Counted from the stretch's first letter, positions 33,564-43,173 are shown. The stretch is DNA of 47,796 nucleotides from an uncultured Desulfomonile sp. (GCA_903952205.1 CAJBEZ010000070.1:1-47796); one strand, 5' to 3'. A program made the numbers and translations. Notes: generated by a model not told the origin, from the sequence alone.

Positions 33564-35282
33564 CTACGGTCCAAGTTTGCGCAGTTTTTCCTTAACGACA
33601 ACATTGTATGGGTTTATAGCCAGTGACCTTTGATAAGCCTCCCTGGCGTCCTTTAGCCTGCTCTTGGCTACCAGTGCGTCACCAAGATGTTCCGCAATTA
33701 TTGGGTCTGCCTTTACCTTCTGGTTTGCTTTTTCGAGATACTTGAGCGCTTCGTCAACCTTTCCTGCCTTGAAGAGAACCCACGCGAGCGAGTCCGTGAT
33801 GTAGCCGTCGTCGGGCTTGAGGTCCAAGGCTCGACGGACAAGCTTCTCAGCCCGGTCCATGTCCTGTCCCATGATAGCCATAGTGTATCCGACAAAATTC
33901 ATAGCGCTTGCGTCGTCTGGTTTTTCTTGAAGTATCTTCTCCATTGTAGAAAGACTCAGCGTTCGTCTTCCGCTTTTCTCATAGGCATTGCCAAGCGAAT
34001 ACATGAGCTTGATGTTGTCTGGAGATAGTTCAAGGGCCTTCTTGTATTCTTTTATGGATTCGTTGAACCTATAAAGTTCTTCCAGGATTGAGCCCTTGAT
34101 ATGATAAATTTCAGGATCTTTAGGTTCTTCCTCGATGGCTTCGTCAACGTATTTGAGCGCTTTGGTGAAATCTTTCAGATTCAAAAACATAAGGGTGAGC
34201 ACTATACGTGAATTCACGAAGGATGGCTGCCCTTTCTGAATCTGAATGAATTCCCTTTCAGCCTCTTCCGACTTACCTTGCTCTCTCAGCACCCTCCCCA
34301 GATGAAACCGAACCTGGTCCCACCCTGGTTTGCTCTGCAGAATTTTGTCAAAAAGATCTCTGGCTTTATCAAACTGCTTCTGTTCGGCGAGAAGGAGCGC
34401 CATCTTGATTTGTATTCCGAGATTTGACGGCGCCAATTTTGACAGTTCTTCCAGGGTTTGATACGACTCACCAAATTTCTTCTGGTTTGCCAGCACCTGC
34501 GCCAAATTCAACCTGGCGGCAAGGTTGAACGGATCAAGGCTCAACGCCTGCCTATATTCATCCTCGGACTTGGAATACTGCTTCTGAATGGCATAAATTC
34601 CACCTAACTCAACGTGGGCCTGAGCTGCGCTTTCACCTTTCCGTTCGAGCAGGTTTCTAAAAATTTCTATGGCTTTGTCATATTGCTCATCCTCGACAAA
34701 GACCTTTCCAAGATAGAAATATCCCTCTTTTTCGTCAGGAAATCGCTCTATCATCAGATTAAAGGTTTTCTCTGATTCCTTAAGCATCCTGTGCGACGCT
34801 TGCAATGACCCCAGAAATATGTAGAGATCCCTATCGTCCGGCTTGAGGTCCATAGCGCGCTGATAAGCCTCTATGGCTTTGTTGGAATCGCCCGTTACAG
34901 TGTAGATTTTGCCTAGTATGGTGTAGGCTTCCGAGGACTTGGGATTCAAAGTCACGGCATTCTTGGCCATCACAATGGCGTCCGCAATCTTTCGGTTCCT
35001 AGCCAGGATGGCTGCAATTCTCGTATGCAGGTAATCTGAACCAGGGTCAAGATCCAGTGCGCGTTTGAAATAATTCAACATGGTTTCACTGTCGCCTCCG
35101 GATTCCGACTCTTCCCCCAACAAGAAAAATAACCCAGGATCCTTGTCCATATCAGGCGAAATAACGGTTTTCTTGTTTCCGGTGTCGTCCGTTCCTACAA
35201 GAGCCAGACCCACTGAAAACCAGACAAGGAGAAGTAATCCGATCAGGCAAACATGCAAAGCAATGGAATTTGTTTTCGTCAT
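33564..35282 (-). CDS. tetratricopeptide repeat protein
   Basis: The 572-residue protein has an N-terminal hydrophobic segment (residues 8-28) that is a signal peptide or anchor, and then about fourteen TPR units to the end, with typical Ala8/Gly-Ala20/Pro32 spacing (for example AIEAYQRAMDLKPDDRDLYIFLG). It probably stands in the periplasm or on the membrane as a scaffold. AGAGGA precedes the ATG at 35282. It follows rpe by 45 bases and precedes the MltD-like gene by 68, so an envelope role fits. Confidence 0.85.
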   Translation of the reverse strand: MTKTNSIALHVCLIGLLLLVWFSVGLALVGTDDTGNKKTVISPDMDKDPGLFFLLGEESESGGDSETMLNYFKRALDLDPGSDYLHTRIAAILARNRKIADAIVMAKNAVTLNPKSSEAYTILGKIYTVTGDSNKAIEAYQRAMDLKPDDRDLYIFLGSLQASHRMLKESEKTFNLMIERFPDEKEGYFYLGKVFVEDEQYDKAIEIFRNLLERKGESAAQAHVELGGIYAIQKQYSKSEDEYRQALSLDPFNLAARLNLAQVLANQKKFGESYQTLEELSKLAPSNLGIQIKMALLLAEQKQFDKARDLFDKILQSKPGWDQVRFHLGRVLREQGKSEEAEREFIQIQKGQPSFVNSRIVLTLMFLNLKDFTKALKYVDEAIEEEPKDPEIYHIKGSILEELYRFNESIKEYKKALELSPDNIKLMYSLGNAYEKSGRRTLSLSTMEKILQEKPDDASAMNFVGYTMAIMGQDMDRAEKLVRRALDLKPDDGYITDSLAWVLFKAGKVDEALKYLEKANQKVKADPIIAEHLGDALVAKSRLKDAREAYQRSLAINPYNVVVKEKLRKLGP

Positions 35283-35327
35283 TTAATCCTCTGAAGCGGT
35301 CGGTATATCGATGTTAAACTCTATGGC

Positions 35328-35990
35328 TCAGCCTCTTCGTATAGCTTCTATCGCCTCTTTGTATGGGGGGCTTCCAAAAACGGCGCTACCGGCAACAAGC
35401 ACGTTTACTCCCGCCTCAGACAAATCAGACGCATTCTTCGGAGTCACCCCTCCGTCGACTTCAAGAAGAATGTCGTAACCCGACTCATCAATCATTTTTC
35501 TGACAGATTTTATCTTGGGAAACATAGTTCGAATAAACGACTGGCCGCCAAAGCCCGGGTTTACGGTCATGATCATTATAACGTCCAGTTCTGAAAGCAC
35601 GTTTTCTATCGAACATAAGCTGGTAGCCGGATTCAAAGCCACTCCGGCCTTCATGCCAAGATCTCGAATCCTGACCAGAGTTCTATGCAAATGTGCGGAG
35701 ACTTCTGGATGAATACTCAGAATGTTTGCCCCGGCCGAATGAAAATCCTCGACATACCTCTCCGGATGGTCAATCATTAAATGAACGTCCAACGGTACCT
35801 TTGCCGATCGTTTCACGGCTTCAACGACCAATGGCCCAATAGTAATGTTTGGAACAAAGTGACCATCCATAACATCTATATGCAGCCAATCAGCGCCCGC
35901 TTCCTGAACTGCGTGAATTTCTTCTCCCAATCTTGAGAAATCTGCAGATAGTAAGGACGGAGCAACAAGAACTTCAGACCTGCGAGTCAT
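35328..35990 (-). CDS. rpe: ribulose-phosphate 3-epimerase
   Basis: Rpe interconverts ribulose 5-phosphate and xylulose 5-phosphate in the pentose phosphate pathway. The 220-residue protein has the full set of TIM-barrel motifs: APSLLSADFSRLGEEI, WLHIDVMDGHFVPNITIGP, LDVHLMIDHPERYV, MTVNPGFGGQSF and LEVDGGVTPKNA, with the metal ligands in HIDVMDGH and DGG. The ATG follows GGAG. It lies 39 bases after amrS. Its substrate also feeds KdsD, encoded elsewhere in the window. Confidence 0.96.
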   Translation of the reverse strand: MTRRSEVLVAPSLLSADFSRLGEEIHAVQEAGADWLHIDVMDGHFVPNITIGPLVVEAVKRSAKVPLDVHLMIDHPERYVEDFHSAGANILSIHPEVSAHLHRTLVRIRDLGMKAGVALNPATSLCSIENVLSELDVIMIMTVNPGFGGQSFIRTMFPKIKSVRKMIDESGYDILLEVDGGVTPKNASDLSEAGVNVLVAGSAVFGSPPYKEAIEAIRRG

Positions 35991-36029
35991 GAGAAATCTC
36001 CAATCGTTGTTTCAGGGCTGGAGTACGTT

Positions 36030-37043
36030 TCATAGTCCAACGCCCTCTACAATATACCCACATTTTGGACAGCGGCCCTCTTTGATGACGTATTTCTGAA
36101 TTGTATATCCCACACGATCTATCAGCATGTAAGAACAGCCGGGACAATAGGTCTTTTCCCCAGGTTCCCAGGGTAAATTTCCTGTGTAAACATAATATAG
36201 CCCTTCATCAAGACCAACCTGCCTCACCTTTCTGAGTTCGGACGCTTCTGTAGGAGGTAGATCGAGCTCTTTGTAACGGGGGAAAAATCGACTTACATGC
36301 CAAGGTGTTTCACGCCCCAATTCCTTCTTGATATAATGAGCCATTTCCTTAATCTCATTTGGCTGATCATTCAGACCTGGAATTAGAAGAGTGGTCACCT
36401 CCAGCCAAACTCCCATCTTTTTTATGTATTGCAGGGAATCCAACACTCCTTTTAGACGAGCTTGGCAGTATTCCGTGTAAAACCTGTCGCCAAATGCTTT
36501 GAGATCCACGTTTGCTCCATCCAGCAAACCGCTAAGACCGTCAAGAGCGTCTTTACTCATGTATCCGTTCGTCACGAAGACGTTCAAAAGTCCCGCTTTC
36601 TTGGCAAGAATCATTGTGTCAAGCGCCAACTCGTAATAAATGGTGGGTTCCGTATAGGTGTACGCGATGCTTTTACATCCGCTTTCAAGAGCCATCGACA
36701 CCAGTTCTTGAGGAGTAAAGTTCGTCCCTGAGATTTCTCCAGTTTCATGAGGCGCCTGCGAGATTGTGTAGTTCTGACAAAATGTGCACCGGAAATTGCA
36801 CCCCACTGTTGCTATAGAAAAAGATTTGGTTCCCGGCGCAAAATGAAATAGTGGTTTTTTCTCTATGGGATCTACGTTCGTTGAAACCAATTTGTCATGA
36901 ACCAGGCTGAAGAGTGTTCCTTCCCGATTTTCTCGAACTCCGCAAAATCCTCTTTCACCATTCTCGATGTTGCAAAAATGTCTACATAGTTTGCATCGAA
37001 CCGTACTGGAGCCGATTTTTTCATACAACGCAGCTTCTTTCAT
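36030..37043 (-). CDS. amrS: AmmeMemoRadiSam-type radical SAM enzyme
   Basis: The 337-residue protein carries the radical-SAM triad at Cys82, Cys86 and Cys89 (GCNFRCTFC), preceded by a four-cysteine N-terminal region (CKLCRHFC, GFCGV) and ended by a C-terminal zinc-like pair (CPGCSY, CPKCGY). It is annotated across genomes as AmrS, homologous to pyruvate-formate-lyase activating enzymes. The usual partners AmmeMemo (MEMO1/AMMECR1 fusions) are not in this window. Its reaction is unknown. It overlaps mpl by four bases (ATGA). Confidence 0.88.
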   Translation of the reverse strand: MKEAALYEKIGSSTVRCKLCRHFCNIENGERGFCGVRENREGTLFSLVHDKLVSTNVDPIEKKPLFHFAPGTKSFSIATVGCNFRCTFCQNYTISQAPHETGEISGTNFTPQELVSMALESGCKSIAYTYTEPTIYYELALDTMILAKKAGLLNVFVTNGYMSKDALDGLSGLLDGANVDLKAFGDRFYTEYCQARLKGVLDSLQYIKKMGVWLEVTTLLIPGLNDQPNEIKEMAHYIKKELGRETPWHVSRFFPRYKELDLPPTEASELRKVRQVGLDEGLYYVYTGNLPWEPGEKTYCPGCSYMLIDRVGYTIQKYVIKEGRCPKCGYIVEGVGL

Positions 37044-38485
37044 CGTTCATGATCCTCCCATCTAGCGCACAGTCGGGCAATCAGGTTTTCAAAGCTCCCA
37101 TTCGACATCACAATTACCACGTCATCATGCTGAAGTTCGACAGCCAGAAAATCGATGATGGCTTTCGCGTCTGGAAAAGCTTGGGCGACCTTTCCCTTTT
37201 TTACAAGCTCTTCCGCAAGTTTGAAAGAACTGAAAAGGTCCCCTTGAGGGGCCTTCCACCGGTCTGGAGGCTCTCGTAAAGCTATTAGGTCGGCCTGAAG
37301 AAAAGACTCAATATATGTGTCCTGAAATATTGATCGTCGACTCGTATTTGTTCGAGGCTCGAAAACAGCCACCAACCTTCTACCAGGGAACCTTAGGCGG
37401 AATCCCGCCAGAGTTTCACGAACCTCTGACGGATGGTGAGCAAAGTCGTCGATCAGCGTAACGTTTGCATTTATACACGATGTTTGTTGCCGCCGTGTCA
37501 CCCCTCTGAACGATCTCAGGGAATCAAAGGCATCTCGAGGTTCAACTCCCACCTTGGAAACAGCCGCAATAGAAACCAAAGCGTTTAACAAATTGTGACG
37601 ACCAATGACCGGTAAAGTTCCTGTTATAAAAGTCTCCTGATCTTTTCTGAAATCCGCATGCATACCTGACCCGGTGTCTTTTATATCGGAGAGGTTCCAG
37701 AAAGATTCAGGCCCTAATCCATAGGTTTCCGCTCTAAAGTTGTTGGATTGGAGGATGTCACAAACTACCGGGTCATCACTACACGCAAGGATTGAACCAT
37801 GATCTGGAACTAGCCTGAGGAATTTTTCAAACTGTGTCCGGATTTCCAAAATGTTGTGGTAGATGTCGCAGTGGTCAAACTCGCATGATGTGACAATTCC
37901 AACAAATGGCCTGTAATGCAGACATTTGGGTTGTTTGTCAAAATAGGCTGAGTCGTATTCATCCCCCTCAATTACGAATAGTTCCCCTTTGCCGAGGCGA
38001 GAACTGACGTTGAAATTCAACGGCAATCCGCCAATCAGAAAGCTTGGATCCCTGCCCTGATCATACAATATCCAGGAAACCATGGAGCTAATGGTGGTCT
38101 TTCCATGGGACCCCGTAACCACGAGAGAAAGCTTGTCTCGAAGAAAATATTTTTCAATCGCCTCCGGCATAGACACGAAAGGGATTTGAAGATCTTCGAT
38201 CGCCCTGGCTTCAGGATTGTCTTTCTTTATGACGTTTCCCACAACCACAAGGTCTGGGCGAGGCGAAAGATTCTCTGGACCGTAACCCTCTGAAACCTGT
38301 ATTCCTATTCGCTCCAGATAGTCGCTCATTGGAGGATAAACAGCTTGATCCGAACCTGTTACATTTCTCCCGCTCGAAAGAAAAAGACCAGCCACTCCGG
38401 CCATGCCCACGCCGCAGGCGCCTACCAGATGGACCGAACGAGGATCCTCCGGCAAACCAGCGTTAATTAGAGCAGGCTTTCTCAA
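37040..38485 (-). CDS. mpl: UDP-N-acetylmuramate:tripeptide ligase Mpl (Mur ligase family)
   Basis: Mpl joins recycled L-Ala-gamma-D-Glu-meso-DAP to UDP-MurNAc. The protein has the Mur ligase layout: Rossmann motif VHLVGACGVGMAGVAGLF, ATP loop VTGSHGKTTISSM, IEGDEYDSAYFDK and HRP-like FVGIVTSCEFDHCDIY, then DDFAHHPSEV and VFEPRTNTSRR in the last domain. The GDEYDSA segment fits Mpl better than MurC. No ATG precedes the Rossmann motif. I choose TTG 38485, which has AAAGGA at 6 bases (481 residues); the frame stays open to a TTG at 38563 inside the upstream gene. Confidence 0.88.
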   Translation of the reverse strand: MRKPALINAGLPEDPRSVHLVGACGVGMAGVAGLFLSSGRNVTGSDQAVYPPMSDYLERIGIQVSEGYGPENLSPRPDLVVVGNVIKKDNPEARAIEDLQIPFVSMPEAIEKYFLRDKLSLVVTGSHGKTTISSMVSWILYDQGRDPSFLIGGLPLNFNVSSRLGKGELFVIEGDEYDSAYFDKQPKCLHYRPFVGIVTSCEFDHCDIYHNILEIRTQFEKFLRLVPDHGSILACSDDPVVCDILQSNNFRAETYGLGPESFWNLSDIKDTGSGMHADFRKDQETFITGTLPVIGRHNLLNALVSIAAVSKVGVEPRDAFDSLRSFRGVTRRQQTSCINANVTLIDDFAHHPSEVRETLAGFRLRFPGRRLVAVFEPRTNTSRRSIFQDTYIESFLQADLIALREPPDRWKAPQGDLFSSFKLAEELVKKGKVAQAFPDAKAIIDFLAVELQHDDVVIVMSNGSFENLIARLCARWEDHER

Positions 38486-38552
38486 GTGAAGTCCTTTCTT
38501 CAGACTGTGACGATGACCATCACGCCGAGGCGGCTCAGCGAATACCTCAGCA

Positions 38553-38738
38553 TCAATCCTCAACTGGACTGTAATAGCATCGCTTGGGTGAAATCACCAG
38601 CCCCTTCTTTTTGAGACTATCTATAATCTTTGAAACCTCTTTGGAGTCCATATTAGCAACTTTGGCTAAGTCGCCAGGCCTTACGGGTTTACCCTCACCC
38701 TTCATCGCGTCCAAAACTGTTTTCTCTTTTTCGTCCAT
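38553..38738 (-). CDS. small winged-helix DNA-binding protein
   Basis: From the ATG at 38738, which has AGGAG at 8 bases, a 61-residue protein is read: MDEKEKTVLDAMKGEGKPV, then a helix-turn-helix (GDLAKVANMDSKEVSKIIDSL), then a short wing (KKGLVISPKRCYYSP). It is a stand-alone MarR/ArsR-like winged helix. The long open frame upstream (to 38891) has no binding site. It may regulate the mpl-amrS-rpe group, whose first gene lies close downstream. The ligand is unknown. Confidence 0.7.
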   Translation of the reverse strand: MDEKEKTVLDAMKGEGKPVRPGDLAKVANMDSKEVSKIIDSLKKKGLVISPKRCYYSPVED

Positions 38739-38911
38739 TGAACTAACTCCTGTGGCACGTGAATCAATTAATGCTTGAACCGCATCGTTATACAGAAAAT
38801 TAACAAAGATGTTGATATAAGTCATCCCGTTTTCGATAGATCGTTGCACAGGAACCTCACCTCTGATAATAATTTTACATCCATGACGCAAATGCGATGA
38901 GGAGACGGGAT

Positions 38912-39478
38912 ATGGGCGAAGACTACAGGAAATTGCTGAAAACCAAAGATGGTATTTCAGTTCTCTTGCGACCTCTTCAGGTTTCCGACGAGGAGCCCCT
39001 CAGGAAGTTTCTGGCTCGCATTCCGGATCAGGAAAGATGGTTTCTCAGGGAGGACTCATCTGAAACAAACGCAACTACGGAATGGATTCGTAATCTCGAC
39101 TACAGTAAGGTTTTCCCTTTGGTTGCGGTTAAGGTTGATGATGGAGACATAATTGCCAACATCCAGATGCACAGACCTCTGGCCGAGTGCCTCCGTCACA
39201 TTGCTCATATCAGGGTCATGGTCGACCCTGAATATCGGCGACAGGCGTTGGGGCCAAACCTCCTGCTCGCTGCAGTAAAACTGGCAATGGATATCGGTAT
39301 AGAAAAATTGGCGGCTGAATTCGTGGCGGATATCCATGAATCAGCCATCAAAGCGGCGTTGAAACTTGACTTCTTTGAGCAGGCCAGGCTCAAAGATTAT
39401 GTAAAAGGAAGAGATGGCAAATATTACGACTTGATAATAATGGTAAAAACACTGCAGGCGGATTGGGATAATCTATAA
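38912..39478 (+). CDS. GNAT family N-acetyltransferase
   Basis: The 188-residue protein (ATG 38912, GAGGAGACGGG upstream) has the GNAT fold: strand-helix VLLRPLQVSDEEPLRKFL, AHIRVMVDPEYRRQALG as motif A with the acetyl-CoA pyrophosphate loop (RRQALG in place of the usual R/Q-x-x-G-x-G/A), and AAEFVADIHESAIKAALKLDF as motif B. The substrate is unknown; the family acetylates small amines, protein N-termini or lysines. It is divergent from the winged-helix gene. Confidence 0.83.
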   Translation: MGEDYRKLLKTKDGISVLLRPLQVSDEEPLRKFLARIPDQERWFLREDSSETNATTEWIRNLDYSKVFPLVAVKVDDGDIIANIQMHRPLAECLRHIAHIRVMVDPEYRRQALGPNLLLAAVKLAMDIGIEKLAAEFVADIHESAIKAALKLDFFEQARLKDYVKGRDGKYYDLIIMVKTLQADWDNL

Positions 39479-39564
39479 AGATTCATCTAAGGTTAGTAGG
39501 TCATTTTGAGAGTCGGATCATTGAATATTGCTTGTTTACTAATATTGGATTACGCCGGTAAATT

Positions 39565-40053
39565 ATGAAACCTAGTAATACCATCGATCAAAGATCTGGA
39601 AGTTCAGCTCATTGGGACATGAACAAACTGCTGGAGGCCGCACAAACAGTCAGAGAAAATGCGTCAGTTCCTCTGAGTCGTTTTCGGGTCGGGGCGTCAG
39701 TACTTGTAAAAGGCGGCGAAATATTTGAAGGCTGTAACACGGAATGCCTGATACCTGTTCTAGGAGTTTGCGCAGAAAGAAACGCCATCAATCATGCGCT
39801 AATTCATGGGCGCAATGATTTCCTCGCCGTGGCTGTGGTGTCAGATCTTTATGCGCCTCTTCTGCCGTGCGGAACATGCTTGCAATACATGCAGGAATTT
39901 GCCCGCCAACAGTCTAGAGATATACTCATAATTGCTGAAGGCAGGTCTGGGGAAAGACTGATCACAAGCCTGGACGAGTTGTTCAAGGGTGGATTTCCTC
40001 CAGACACCTCAGCGCGCGAGATTCAGGAATCATTCCGGTGGTCTCTGGACTAA
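39565..40053 (+). CDS. cdd: cytidine deaminase
   Basis: The enzyme deaminates cytidine and deoxycytidine to uridine forms. It has the zinc-site motifs CAERNAINHA (the His of C-H-A-E replaced by Cys, as in the tetrameric C-A-E type) and PCGTCLQYMQEF (PCxxC). The core begins at LLEAAQTVRENASVPLSRFRVGA. From the ATG at 39565 the protein is 162 residues; from the internal ATG at 39619 it is 144 residues, closer to the family length, and GGGAC stands in front. I keep the longer form with reserve. Confidence 0.9.
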   Translation: MKPSNTIDQRSGSSAHWDMNKLLEAAQTVRENASVPLSRFRVGASVLVKGGEIFEGCNTECLIPVLGVCAERNAINHALIHGRNDFLAVAVVSDLYAPLLPCGTCLQYMQEFARQQSRDILIIAEGRSGERLITSLDELFKGGFPPDTSAREIQESFRWSLD

Positions 40054-40080
40054 TTTATCTTAATTTATCGATATGTTAAC

Positions 40081-40108
40081 TTGCCATAAATCTATTTTGA
40101 GCTATAAT
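40081..40108 (+). promoter_or_regulatory. sigma-70 promoter of the nrdJ unit
   Basis: TTGCCA (40081-40086) and a perfect TATAAT (40103-40108) are separated by 16 bases. Transcription would start near 40115, which leaves a leader of about 133 bases before nrdJ. I looked for the B12-box and other parts of a cobalamin riboswitch in this leader and did not find them; a NrdR box pair was not evident either. Confidence 0.6.
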
Positions 40109-40134
40109 CGAGCCGGCTCTTTGTAACTATAGTG

Positions 40135-40251
40135 ATGGCGCTCTGTTTAATGGATACTGCATCTTTGATGGCAAAGTTTTTTACGGTCAAACTGCTCGTA
40201 CAGTCAGCCGGGAAAGCCAAGAACTCGTTTATCATGACGATTATAAAATGA
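40135..40251 (+). CDS. possible 38-codon leader ORF overlapping the nrdJ start
   Basis: Between the promoter and nrdJ an ATG at 40135 opens a 38-codon frame that ends in TGA at 40249-40251, overlapping the nrdJ ATG as ATGA. The peptide is hydrophobic in the first half and Lys-rich in the second. Its own ribosome binding site is weak, but nrdJ has none visible, so coupling of nrdJ to this frame would explain how it is translated. A chance frame is possible. Confidence 0.35.
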   Translation: MALCLMDTASLMAKFFTVKLLVQSAGKAKNSFIMTIIK

Positions 40252-42995
40252 CTGATCAGCCAGATTCCACTGAAACCTCCAATACCGAAAGCTTGTTTAG
40301 CGTCGGAAATATGTCTTCACATGGGTTGGTCTTCGAACGATATTTCTCATTCCAAGATAAAGACCCTTTCGAGTTCGTTGACTGGAAGAAGAGATCCGCC
40401 CTCATTGGAAATGAAAAGGGACAGGTAATTTTTCAGCAGAATAATGTTGAAGCTCCTTCTTTCTGGTCTGACATGGCTGTAATGGTGGTGGCCTCGAAGT
40501 ATTTTCGAGGCCGTCAGGGTAGCCCCGAAAGGGAAAGCAGCGTTAGGGAACTGGTCTCTCGTGTTGCGGGAACAATAACAAGTTGGGGGGCGGACCAGGG
40601 ATATTTCGCCTCAGAAGAAGAGGCTAAGGTTTTCCGTGATGAATTGACGGTCATACTTGTAACTCAACGTGCAGCGTTTAATAGTCCCGTATGGTTTAAT
40701 GTGGGGATTGAGATTACCCCCCAGTGTTCGGCCTGTTTCATACTGGGAGTGGAAGATACGATGGAATCGATACTCCACTGGTATGCTCAGGAAGGTATTA
40801 TATTCAAAGGTGGGTCTGGATCCGGAGCGAACCTTTCGAATTTACGTTCCGGCAGGGAACCTCTCAAGAGCGGAGGCACGGCCTCCGGGCCAGTTTCTTT
40901 TATGAAGGCGGCGGACGCGTCGGCCGGTGTAATCAAGTCGGGTGGCAAGACTCGTCGAGCTGCGAAAATGGCGATACTTAACATAGACCATCCTGATGTA
41001 GTTCAATTTATAAGAGCAAAAGCAATCGAGGAAAAAAAGGTCCGAGCCCTTATAGATTGTGGTTTTGACGGGTCTTTTGAGGGTGAAGCCTATTCGACTG
41101 TGGCCTTCCAAAATTCCAATCACTCTGTGAGAGTAACAGATGAATTTATGGAGGCCGACGAGCGGAACGCTGATTGGAGCACAAGGTTTGTACTGTCAGG
41201 GGATGTGTGCGAAACCTTCAGAGCCAAGGACTTAATGAGGGAAATTGCGCTTGCTTCCCACCTGTGCGGTGATCCTGGATTGCAGTTTGATACCAGGATA
41301 AATGAGTACAACACGTGCCCCGAAACGGCTCGCATCTCGGGATCCAATCCCTGTTCGGAATATATGGGGGTTGACGATTCAGCCTGCAATCTGGCATCGA
41401 TAAAACTCACTTCGTTTTTAGACTCCTCGGGATCATTTGATACAGAAGCGTTCTGTCATACTATTGACGTTATGATCACCGCCCAGGACATCGTCATAGA
41501 TAGGTCATCCTATCCCTCGCCGGCTATAGCCCGTAACGCAAGAAACCTCAGAGCTCTCGGCCTTGGGTTTGCAGATTTAGGCGCTCTTGTAATGGGATTG
41601 GGATTTCCGTACGACTCTGATGGAGCGCGTGCATGGGCAGGCGCAATTGCAGCTCTTGTGACTGGTGAAGCCTACCTTCAGTCATCGAGGATTGCGGAAA
41701 TAAGAAGGCCTTTCAGGGAGTTCGAACGTAACCGGTTAGCAATGCTGAAAGTGCTGCAAAAACATAAAACTAGCCTTTCCCTAATAGACGAAAAACTAGC
41801 GCCCACGGAAGTCCTCGAAAGCGCTCGCCAAAAATGGGGCATGGTAACTGAAAAGTGCAAAAATATAGGCTTCTCAAACTCCCAGGTGACGGCAATAGCC
41901 CCCACTGGAACTGTGGCTTTTATGATGGATTGCGACACTACCGGCATCGAACCGGAATTGTCTCTTATCAAACGCAAGTCCCTTTCAGGAGGCGGTCATC
42001 TAACAATAGTTAACGGAATGACCCAAAAGGCGCTTAATCGGCTCGGATATGACCCGATGAAAGCACAGAATATTGTTGCAAAGATCCAGGAAACAGGATC
42101 AGCCGAAGGAATAGATGACCTAGCGCCCGAGGATTTACCCGTATTTGATTGCGCTTTCAGGCCCCCGAATGGGGAGAGGTGTATAGCTCCCGATGGGCAT
42201 CTCAAAATGATGGCGGCCGTCCAACCTTTCATTTCCGGAGCTATTTCCAAAACGGTCAATCTACCCAACGATTGCGCTGTTGAGGATATCGAACGGATCT
42301 TTCGGCTGTCCTGGAAGCTGGGCCTGAAATCCATTACCGTTTACAGGGATGGCTGTAAAACCGCTCAACCTTTGCAAGCGGTCAATTCATCGGAAAGCGA
42401 GACTCGGCCTCGTCCCGTGAGGCGGAGATTGCCGGTGGACTGCACGAGCGTCAGGCACAAATTTGAGATGGGGGGTCACGAAGGATATATTCATACTGGT
42501 TTTTATGATGATGGGAAAGTCGGCGAATTATTTATACGCATATCAAAAGAAGGCAGTACTATTTCCGGTCTCATGGACACCATCGCAACTTTGACCTCAA
42601 TTGCGTTACAATATGGCGTACCACTCGAAGATCTAGTAAACAAATTTAGCCACGTGAGATTTGAACCATCCGGCTTTACGAACAACCCGAAGGTTCCAAT
42701 AGCAAAATCCTTAACAGACTATATTTTTCGTTATCTTGGAACAAGTTTTTTAGATGAACAGAGCCAGGAGATCGCCGGATTGAGGCCGACCTTAAAGAAT
42801 CCGATTCTTGCCATAGAAGAGTCCATGGCGGAAAATCACAATCCTGAAACTCAAGATCGCGGAATCGGCTTTCCTAAATTTGCATTTAACGCGCAATCGG
42901 ACGCGCCCGCATGTCAGGATTGTGGTTCGATTATGGTCCGCAACGGTACCTGTTACAAATGCCTGAATTGCGGCTCAACATCAGGATGTTCATGA
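40248..42995 (+). CDS. nrdJ: adenosylcobalamin-dependent ribonucleotide reductase (class II)
   Basis: The 915-residue enzyme reduces ribonucleotides using a radical from adenosylcobalamin. Motifs seen in order: AFNSPVWFNVG, GSGSGANLSNLRS, SGGKTRRAAKMAILNIDHPDV, NSNHSVRVTDEF, SNPCSEYMGVDDSACNLASI (active-site N-x-C-x-E), and APTGTVAFMMDCDTTGIEPE. The C-terminus has the NrdJ TSCPD domain (GEL..RISKEGSTISGLMD) and a final CxxC...CxxC ribbon that may be the redox cysteines. A start at the ATG 40311 (MSSHGLVFERYF) is also possible, because the first 21 residues are not conserved. No oxygen is needed, fitting an anaerobe. Confidence 0.95.
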   Translation: MTDQPDSTETSNTESLFSVGNMSSHGLVFERYFSFQDKDPFEFVDWKKRSALIGNEKGQVIFQQNNVEAPSFWSDMAVMVVASKYFRGRQGSPERESSVRELVSRVAGTITSWGADQGYFASEEEAKVFRDELTVILVTQRAAFNSPVWFNVGIEITPQCSACFILGVEDTMESILHWYAQEGIIFKGGSGSGANLSNLRSGREPLKSGGTASGPVSFMKAADASAGVIKSGGKTRRAAKMAILNIDHPDVVQFIRAKAIEEKKVRALIDCGFDGSFEGEAYSTVAFQNSNHSVRVTDEFMEADERNADWSTRFVLSGDVCETFRAKDLMREIALASHLCGDPGLQFDTRINEYNTCPETARISGSNPCSEYMGVDDSACNLASIKLTSFLDSSGSFDTEAFCHTIDVMITAQDIVIDRSSYPSPAIARNARNLRALGLGFADLGALVMGLGFPYDSDGARAWAGAIAALVTGEAYLQSSRIAEIRRPFREFERNRLAMLKVLQKHKTSLSLIDEKLAPTEVLESARQKWGMVTEKCKNIGFSNSQVTAIAPTGTVAFMMDCDTTGIEPELSLIKRKSLSGGGHLTIVNGMTQKALNRLGYDPMKAQNIVAKIQETGSAEGIDDLAPEDLPVFDCAFRPPNGERCIAPDGHLKMMAAVQPFISGAISKTVNLPNDCAVEDIERIFRLSWKLGLKSITVYRDGCKTAQPLQAVNSSESETRPRPVRRRLPVDCTSVRHKFEMGGHEGYIHTGFYDDGKVGELFIRISKEGSTISGLMDTIATLTSIALQYGVPLEDLVNKFSHVRFEPSGFTNNPKVPIAKSLTDYIFRYLGTSFLDEQSQEIAGLRPTLKNPILAIEESMAENHNPETQDRGIGFPKFAFNAQSDAPACQDCGSIMVRNGTCYKCLNCGSTSGCS

Positions 42996-43173
42996 TAATG
43001 TCAAATGTATTGTACAATAAAGGTAAATCGTTTTTTGGCTAGGAGACCAACACCTGAGTTTAGCGCTTTCCAGAGAAACTGAATCAAGAGAATTTGCTAT
43101 GACCACAGGGAACGTTGCCCAGATAACGTTTTTGTCCTGCGGATTGCGGCAAAAGCTTTAGCCCCCCTTATGC
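42996..43173. other. spacer between nrdJ and the Cys-rich peptide gene
   Basis: The two genes are convergent. I see no gene here and no strong terminator; AACGTT occurs twice, 15 bases apart, near 43111-43132. The TTGTACAA palindrome at 43010-43017 lies just after nrdJ. Confidence 0.35.

Noticed and set aside
40109-40247. Cobalamin riboswitch in the nrdJ leader
   Set aside because: A B12-dependent enzyme made this worth looking for, but no B12 box or the expected conserved helices were seen.
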